DNA of 17,877 nucleotides from contig WGAB01000228.1 of the NCBI GenBank assembly GCA_015489295.1, positions 1-17,877 of the forward strand, read 5' to 3'. Under the pieces are notes generated by a model, which saw only the letters and a program-made list of their open reading frames with translations, had not been told where the DNA came from and did no database searches. This stretch comes from Caldifarciminota bacterium (GTDB lineage: Bacteria > WOR-3 > Hydrothermia > WGAB01). The position numbers and the translations under genes are program-made. Positions 13,346 through 17,877 of this stretch are shown piece by piece. Each line of letters opens with the position of its first letter. Position 1 is the first letter of the stretch.

Positions 13346-16300
13346 ATGACGGCACTATGGATCCTGGGGATCCTGGCGGGGATGACCACCGGGTCCTCCA
13401 GCGCTCCGGCCTGGCCGGGGCTTCGGGAGCCCATCGAGGCCGTGTGGTCCCGCACCCTGGGCCCCTCGCCCTCTGCCCGATCCCCCCAGCCGGTAGCCCG
13501 GCGATACCGCCCTCCGGGTCCAACGGACCTTCCCTCCACCGCAACCGGCCCTGTGCCCTACGTGATCGTGACCTCTGAGGCCCTGCGGGAGCCCTTCGAC
13601 AGCCTGGCCGCCTGGCACACCCGCTACGGGTTGCCCACGGTGGTGCGGGTGACTTCCTGGATTTATGACCACTACCCGGGGAGCGATCCCCAGGAAAAAA
13701 TCCGAAACTTCCTGCGGGACGCGTACCGGGAATGGGGTACCCGTTATGTGCTTCTTGGCGGCGGCGCCAACGATGTCCCGCCCCGATACGTCTATGTACG
13801 GTTCTCCTCGGACTCGATCGAAAACTGGGTACCCTCCGACCTTTATTACGCCTGCCTGGACGGCTCCTGGAACGCCGACGGCGACGCCGTGTTCGGGGAG
13901 CCGGAGGATAGCCTGGACCTGGTACCGGAACTCCTGGTGGGCCGGGTGCCCGCCCGGTTTCCGGAGGACGCCTGGAACTACCTGGACAAGGTCCGGGTCT
14001 ACCGGGAAATGCCCGGGGGCGATTCCACGGGCACCTCCGTGGATGATCCCGAGCGCATCCTGCTCCTGGGTACCTTGATCGGGCTGAACCACGGCCCCCT
14101 GTATTGCGAGTACTTCGCCCAGCACCTACCCTCCGACCGCATGTTCCTCAAACTCTACGAGAGCGATACCCACGATAACACCCTGGACGACTTTTTGGAT
14201 GCTCTGGCCCAGGGGGTGGGGTTCTTCTACTACAACGGCCACGGAAACTACAACAGCCTTTACGTCAATTACAACCCTGGCGTGCCCCTGGGGGCGGACC
14301 TGATCCTCACGCGCCTGCCCAACAAGCACCACCTTCCCCTGATGAAGGCCGTGGTGTGTGATGCCGGGGCATGGGACCGCCTGGGTGTGCTCTCCTATCT
14401 TTTGATGGTGCCTCAGGCGGGTGCCATCGGCATCATCGGCACCGCCCGCTTCGATATCCCGGCCAGCCAGCTGGTGTTCGATACCCTGCTCGCCAAGGTG
14501 CTGTACGAAGTGCCCAACCTTACCTTCGGGGCCGCGGCCCTTTCCCAGGTGGGCGCTCTGCCGCTGGTGGCCCAGGATTCGGTGATCCGGTACCTTTACC
14601 TGGGCAAAACCCTTTTGGGAGACCCGGCTCTCCTCTTTTGGCAGCGCCCTCCCCGTCGGCTGGAGGTCCGCTGGACACCGCAGAACCTGACCCCCGGTCT
14701 GCATACCCTCACCGTAGAGGTCCGGGACGCCGCCACCGGGGAACCCGTGCCCGGGGTTACGGTGGTGGCCTACAAAGCAACAGAGACCTATGCCGTGGGG
14801 TTAACGGACGTCTCGGGGACCCTCCGGATGGAAGTCCATCCCCGGTCGCCGGGAACCCTCTGGATCGCCCTCCGCCACGGCGACTATTTGCCGCAACGCC
14901 ATGCCCTTCCGGTCCTTGCCGGAGCCCAGGATGTTCGGCCCGTGGCCCTGATCCTTCGGGAAATCCAGGGCGACGGCGACCAGGATCCGGATGCCGGCGA
15001 AACCTTCCGGCTTTCGGCCCGCCTTCAGAACTTCGGCCGTGACACCGCCTACAGGATCTCGGCATCCTGGGAATCGGCAGACCCCTGGGTGGGCCTGCTG
15101 CACGCCACGACCACGGTCGAGGCCCTTCCGCCGGGCAAGGAACTCGAACTCGAGCCTCCGGCCCTCCTCTGGGTGGGGCAGGACCTGCCCCGACGCACGG
15201 CCCGGGTGGTCCTCCGGCTTCGGTGGCACGCCTCCCTGCACGCACCCCCGCCGGAACTCCATGAAACCGTGGATACCTTCCGCCTTTCGCTGCACCGGTA
15301 CCGGGTAGCCTTTTCCCACTTCCGCTGGCAGTCCACAGGGGCCGAGGGCACCCTGTATGCTGCCCTGGTCAACACCGGGGACGACGACGCCGAGAGCCTT
15401 CGGGTTCGCCTGGAATCCGCCGACGGGGCCGGCACCGTGGATCCGCCGGACGAGGTCCTGTTGCCGGTGCTCCCTGCCGATGCCCAGCCCCGGGAGGTCG
15501 CCTTCGGGGTGGCCTTCCTGGCAAACCCGGACCATCCTCCGCAGTTTCACCTCTCCGTGTTCCAGGGTGCGCGGCTCCTGCTGGAAAAAACCTGGATCCC
15601 CGGGGTTCCGTCCCCTCCGTCCAGCCTGGATGTCCTGCGGGAACTGCAGACCCTAACCCTGACCTGGTCCACCGTGCCCGGGAGCCGGTACCGGGTGTTC
15701 CGGCGGGCTCCGGGAGACACGGCCTTCCGCCTGTTAACCCCGGTGCCCCTGACCGGTGGCCACTATACGGATGCTCCCATCGACCTCGCGGGCGCCTATG
15801 CGTACTTCGTGGAAACCGTGGATTCGGCGGGCAATCTTTCGCTTCCCTCGGAAACCCTGGGGGTGGCCCTTCCCCTGCTCCATCCCGGGTTTCCGGCCCC
15901 TTCGGGCATCGGCCAGGAGTCCAATCATCCCGTGGTGGCAGACCTGGACCCCGAATATCCGGGGCTGGAAATCGTTTTTGGTGACGTACTCGGTCGGGTG
16001 TACGCGTACCATGCCGACGGCACGCCGGTGGCCGGCTGGCCGGTGGAAACCGAGCCGGAAATCTGGAACGCTCCGGCCGTGGGTGACCTGGACGGGGACC
16101 AGGTGCCGGAAGTGGTGGTGGCGCCGCGCATGTTCGACAACCGGGTTTACGTGTTCCACGCCGACGGAACCCCTATGGAAGGATGGCCCCAGCCCTACCC
16201 CGGCGGCGGTACCGACGGCACGGCCGGCGCCTACGCCTCGCCCGTGATCGCCGACCTGGACGGCGACGGCTTCGGAGAAATCATCCTCCACACCCTGCTG

Positions 16301-17407
16301 GGACGGGTGTACGTCTGGCGGCACGACGGCACCCCCTATCTGGGCACTTCCCCGGAAGTCCTGGCTACGGGGGCCACCTCCTGGGATACCGGAACCCCGG
16401 CCGTGGCCGATCTCACCGGCGACGGCCTTCCGGAAATCCTGGTACCCGCAGCCTCCCCGGCGTCGTTGTATGCGATCCAGCCGAGCGGCGACCCGGTCCC
16501 CGGGTTTCCGTTGAACCTGGGCGCACCGGTCCGAAGCCCGGTGGTGGTGGGCGAAATCAACGGTGCCCCCACGCTGGCCTTTGTTTCTGCCGGTGGCCTT
16601 TACCTCGGCCGAATTCAATGGCTCCGGGCCGACGGCACCCCGTTCCCGGGGTTCCCCAAGGAGGCCTTCCTGTACTACGGCGGCCTGTACGCCCAGCCCA
16701 GCCTGATCGACTTCAACGGCGATGGTACCCTGGACCTTGCCCTCAACCGGGGTGACAGCGTGGTGGTGTACGATACCCTGGGACACACCCTGTTTTCGGC
16801 CGCCGTCACCCGGGGGCAGAACTTCGGCGGTGTCGTAGGCGGGCCCCAGCTACTGTTTTTCAACGACCCGGAGGGCTACCTCCGGGGCTGGAACCTCCAG
16901 GGCCCGCTGCCGGAGTTTCCGCTGGCCGTGTACGACCATCTTGCCACCACACCGGTGGCCACAGACCTGGATACCGATGGCCTTCTGGAATACGTGGTGC
17001 TAACCGCAGGGCGGCTCTTGGTGTTCGACCTGCCTTACGGCGTCGAAGCCTCAGCCTGGCCCATGTTCCAGCACGATCCCCGGCATACCGGCTATGCTCC
17101 GGCCCCGGCCCGGCATGGGTCGCAAGGGAACACCGTCGATATGCCCCAACTTCTGGTGCTCTCGGTGGCGCCCCAGCCTTTCCAGGGGGTTCTTGGGGTT
17201 ACCCTGCAGGTGCCTGCCCCCCGGTGGGTGACCCTTGCGCTGTACGACGGCACGGGCCGCCGGCGGGCCACCCGACGGTGGTACCTGGCCTCCGGCGGAC
17301 GCCACCTTTTGCGCTGGTCTCCAGGGCCCTTGCCCTCGGGCGTGTACTTCCTCCGCATCCAGACCCCCCAGTCGACCCTTACCCGGAAGGTCCTTCACCT
17401 GCGGTAA
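13346..17407 (+). CDS. Secreted gingipain-type C25 cysteine peptidase with VCBS repeats and type IX-like sorting domain
   Basis: This 1353-residue protein has a hydrophobic N-terminus (LWILGILAGM) and then a C25 peptidase domain at about 68-435. The catalytic pair is present: His299 in YNGHGNYN and Cys338 in VVCDAGAWD. The domain ends with the usual LLGDPALLF. Next come a carboxypeptidase-regulatory-like beta domain (about 438-525), two CARDB/Ig-like regions (to about 750) and a fibronectin III domain (about 757-840). FG-GAP/VCBS repeats follow (about 860-1240) with calcium-type loops beginning at about 914, 970, 1022, 1122 and 1207. The C-terminal domain from about 1268 ends with SGVYFLRIQT and a basic KVLHLR tail, like type IX (Por) sorting domains. 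GGTGA lies seven bases before the ATG, 15 bases after the glycosyltransferase stop. I infer export and surface anchoring, with proteolytic or adhesive activity. The signal peptide lacks the usual positive N-region. Confidence 0.92.
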   Translation: MTALWILGILAGMTTGSSSAPAWPGLREPIEAVWSRTLGPSPSARSPQPVARRYRPPGPTDLPSTATGPVPYVIVTSEALREPFDSLAAWHTRYGLPTVVRVTSWIYDHYPGSDPQEKIRNFLRDAYREWGTRYVLLGGGANDVPPRYVYVRFSSDSIENWVPSDLYYACLDGSWNADGDAVFGEPEDSLDLVPELLVGRVPARFPEDAWNYLDKVRVYREMPGGDSTGTSVDDPERILLLGTLIGLNHGPLYCEYFAQHLPSDRMFLKLYESDTHDNTLDDFLDALAQGVGFFYYNGHGNYNSLYVNYNPGVPLGADLILTRLPNKHHLPLMKAVVCDAGAWDRLGVLSYLLMVPQAGAIGIIGTARFDIPASQLVFDTLLAKVLYEVPNLTFGAAALSQVGALPLVAQDSVIRYLYLGKTLLGDPALLFWQRPPRRLEVRWTPQNLTPGLHTLTVEVRDAATGEPVPGVTVVAYKATETYAVGLTDVSGTLRMEVHPRSPGTLWIALRHGDYLPQRHALPVLAGAQDVRPVALILREIQGDGDQDPDAGETFRLSARLQNFGRDTAYRISASWESADPWVGLLHATTTVEALPPGKELELEPPALLWVGQDLPRRTARVVLRLRWHASLHAPPPELHETVDTFRLSLHRYRVAFSHFRWQSTGAEGTLYAALVNTGDDDAESLRVRLESADGAGTVDPPDEVLLPVLPADAQPREVAFGVAFLANPDHPPQFHLSVFQGARLLLEKTWIPGVPSPPSSLDVLRELQTLTLTWSTVPGSRYRVFRRAPGDTAFRLLTPVPLTGGHYTDAPIDLAGAYAYFVETVDSAGNLSLPSETLGVALPLLHPGFPAPSGIGQESNHPVVADLDPEYPGLEIVFGDVLGRVYAYHADGTPVAGWPVETEPEIWNAPAVGDLDGDQVPEVVVAPRMFDNRVYVFHADGTPMEGWPQPYPGGGTDGTAGAYASPVIADLDGDGFGEIILHTLLGRVYVWRHDGTPYLGTSPEVLATGATSWDTGTPAVADLTGDGLPEILVPAASPASLYAIQPSGDPVPGFPLNLGAPVRSPVVVGEINGAPTLAFVSAGGLYLGRIQWLRADGTPFPGFPKEAFLYYGGLYAQPSLIDFNGDGTLDLALNRGDSVVVYDTLGHTLFSAAVTRGQNFGGVVGGPQLLFFNDPEGYLRGWNLQGPLPEFPLAVYDHLATTPVATDLDTDGLLEYVVLTAGRLLVFDLPYGVEASAWPMFQHDPRHTGYAPAPARHGSQGNTVDMPQLLVLSVAPQPFQGVLGVTLQVPAPRWVTLALYDGTGRRRATRRWYLASGGRHLLRWSPGPLPSGVYFLRIQTPQSTLTRKVLHLR
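15925..17085 (+). repeat. Tandem FG-GAP/VCBS coding repeats within the C25 protein
   Basis: Repeated coding units read 'A-V-x-D-L-D-G-D-x-x-P-E-x-x-V' followed by 'V-Y-x-x-H-A-D-G-T-P-x-x-G-W-P'. The phrase xADGTP or HDGTP occurs four times, at about nucleotides 16011, 16161, 16322 and 16628. The DNA copies are diverged, so they are old protein repeats rather than unstable tandem DNA. They are expected to fold as a beta-propeller. Confidence 0.8.
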
Positions 17408-17438
17408 CCCCTTGTGCTCCTTTCCGACGGGCTCCAAA

Positions 17439-17877
17439 ATGGTGCCCGGAATGGATCCCCAGCGCCTTATCCTGCTGGTAGGCTTTATCGGGTCGGGCAA
17501 AACCACCTACGCCCGAGAACTTTGGAAAGCCGCCCCCTATCGGCTGGTGCGGGTGTCCATGGACGACCTGATCCAGATGCTCAGCTTTTACGATTACCAG
17601 CGCCACCTGGTAGACCTGTACCGTCGGCAGGAGCGGGCCACGGTGATCCACGCGCTGGCGCGGGGCCTGGACGTGGTGGTCGACCGCACGAATCTGGACC
17701 GCAAGACCCGCCGCGTGTTTCTGGACATCGGGCAAACCTTCCGCCGGCTGGCCTCCCGGGCACTGGAGATCCTGAGGTCGGAGGGGTTGTTCGGCCGCCC
17801 TCATCCCCAGGAGATCCTGCGGGCTCTGCTGCATTTGATCCAGCCCCTAGAGGATCGGGAGGCCTTTGCCGCAGCCC
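17439..17877 (+). CDS. P-loop kinase of the polynucleotide-kinase/zeta-toxin class, 3' end cut by window
   Basis: An open frame of 146 codons runs to the window edge. It has Walker A GFIGSGKTT at about 15-23, VSMDDLIQML near 39-48 (the substrate-binding 'S-x-D-D' stretch) and VVVDRTNLDRKTRR near 79-92, the D-x-T-N motif typical of T4 Pnk-like kinases. It probably transfers the gamma phosphate of ATP to a small or nucleic-acid 5'-hydroxyl substrate; the specific one is not visible. The usual strand and lid Arg region between the D-x-T-N helix and the C-terminal 'QPLEDREAF' segment seems shortened by roughly 15-20 residues. The first ATG at 17439 has no Shine-Dalgarno; a TTG at 17412 or the ATG at 17451 are alternatives. 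It follows the C25 gene by 31 bases. The true end lies outside the window. Confidence 0.7.
   Translation, partial: MVPGMDPQRLILLVGFIGSGKTTYARELWKAAPYRLVRVSMDDLIQMLSFYDYQRHLVDLYRRQERATVIHALARGLDVVVDRTNLDRKTRRVFLDIGQTFRRLASRALEILRSEGLFGRPHPQEILRALLHLIQPLEDREAFAAA

Noticed and set aside
15734..16786. 350-codon minus-strand frame inside the C25 gene
   Set aside because: It is antisense to the VCBS repeats, whose repeated 'D-L-D-G-D' codons keep the other strand open. No start signal or domain is seen.
1..17877. A complete BREX or Shango locus
   Set aside because: Only BrxD/DUF2791-type ATPases are visible. There is no PglX/PglZ, BrxC/PglY-size ATPase, TerB protein or DEAD-type helicase beside them. 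The SF1B helicase is on the opposite strand in another operon.

Overview
The window is 17.9 kb of GC-rich bacterial DNA, packed almost wall to wall with genes on both strands. No rRNA, tRNA, CRISPR array, insertion sequence or phage gene was seen. The best hint about the host is the 1353-residue secreted protein at 13346-17407: a gingipain-type C25 peptidase with calcium-loop repeats and a C-terminal type IX-like sorting domain. That architecture is typical of the Bacteroidetes/FCB group and of uncultured relatives such as WOR-3-like lineages. The UPF1/SMUBP2-type helicase, GC-rich coding and leaderless promoters would fit a thermophile or a deep candidate phylum. This placement is inference.

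Left region (5-3499, minus strand): a tight operon of a coiled-coil protein of unknown family followed by two different BrxD/DUF2791-type P-loop ATPases. The genes overlap by 17 bp and 1 bp, and the operon probably continues beyond the left edge. Such ATPases are known from BREX and related helicase-containing defence or DNA-maintenance loci, so this is a candidate uncharacterised system.

Centre-left (3586-8616, plus strand): E1-beta, E1-alpha and an unusual third gene, followed by an SF1B helicase. The third gene carries the lipoyl domain and E1/E3-binding domain of a 2-oxoacid dehydrogenase E2, but its catalytic domain is replaced by a NeuD/PglD-type left-handed beta-helix acyltransferase. 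The simplest reading is an acyl-transfer machine that makes an acyl group on a lipoyl arm and passes it to a sugar amine or similar acceptor rather than to CoA. No E3 is present here.

Centre (8684-11068, plus strand): a TPR protein with a near-consensus leaderless promoter, a small lipoprotein and a second TPR protein, none with a known function. They meet a UbiA-family prenyltransferase (minus strand, 11070-12071) tail to tail with one base between stop codons.

Right region: a family-4 glycosyltransferase is divergent from the UbiA gene and lies 15 bp upstream of the large C25 protease gene. The window ends inside a small P-loop kinase gene.

Expression signals are informative. At least two and perhaps four genes have a -10 box ending 6-9 bases before the start codon, implying leaderless mRNAs. 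Many starts with their own expression signal are directly preceded by ACC.
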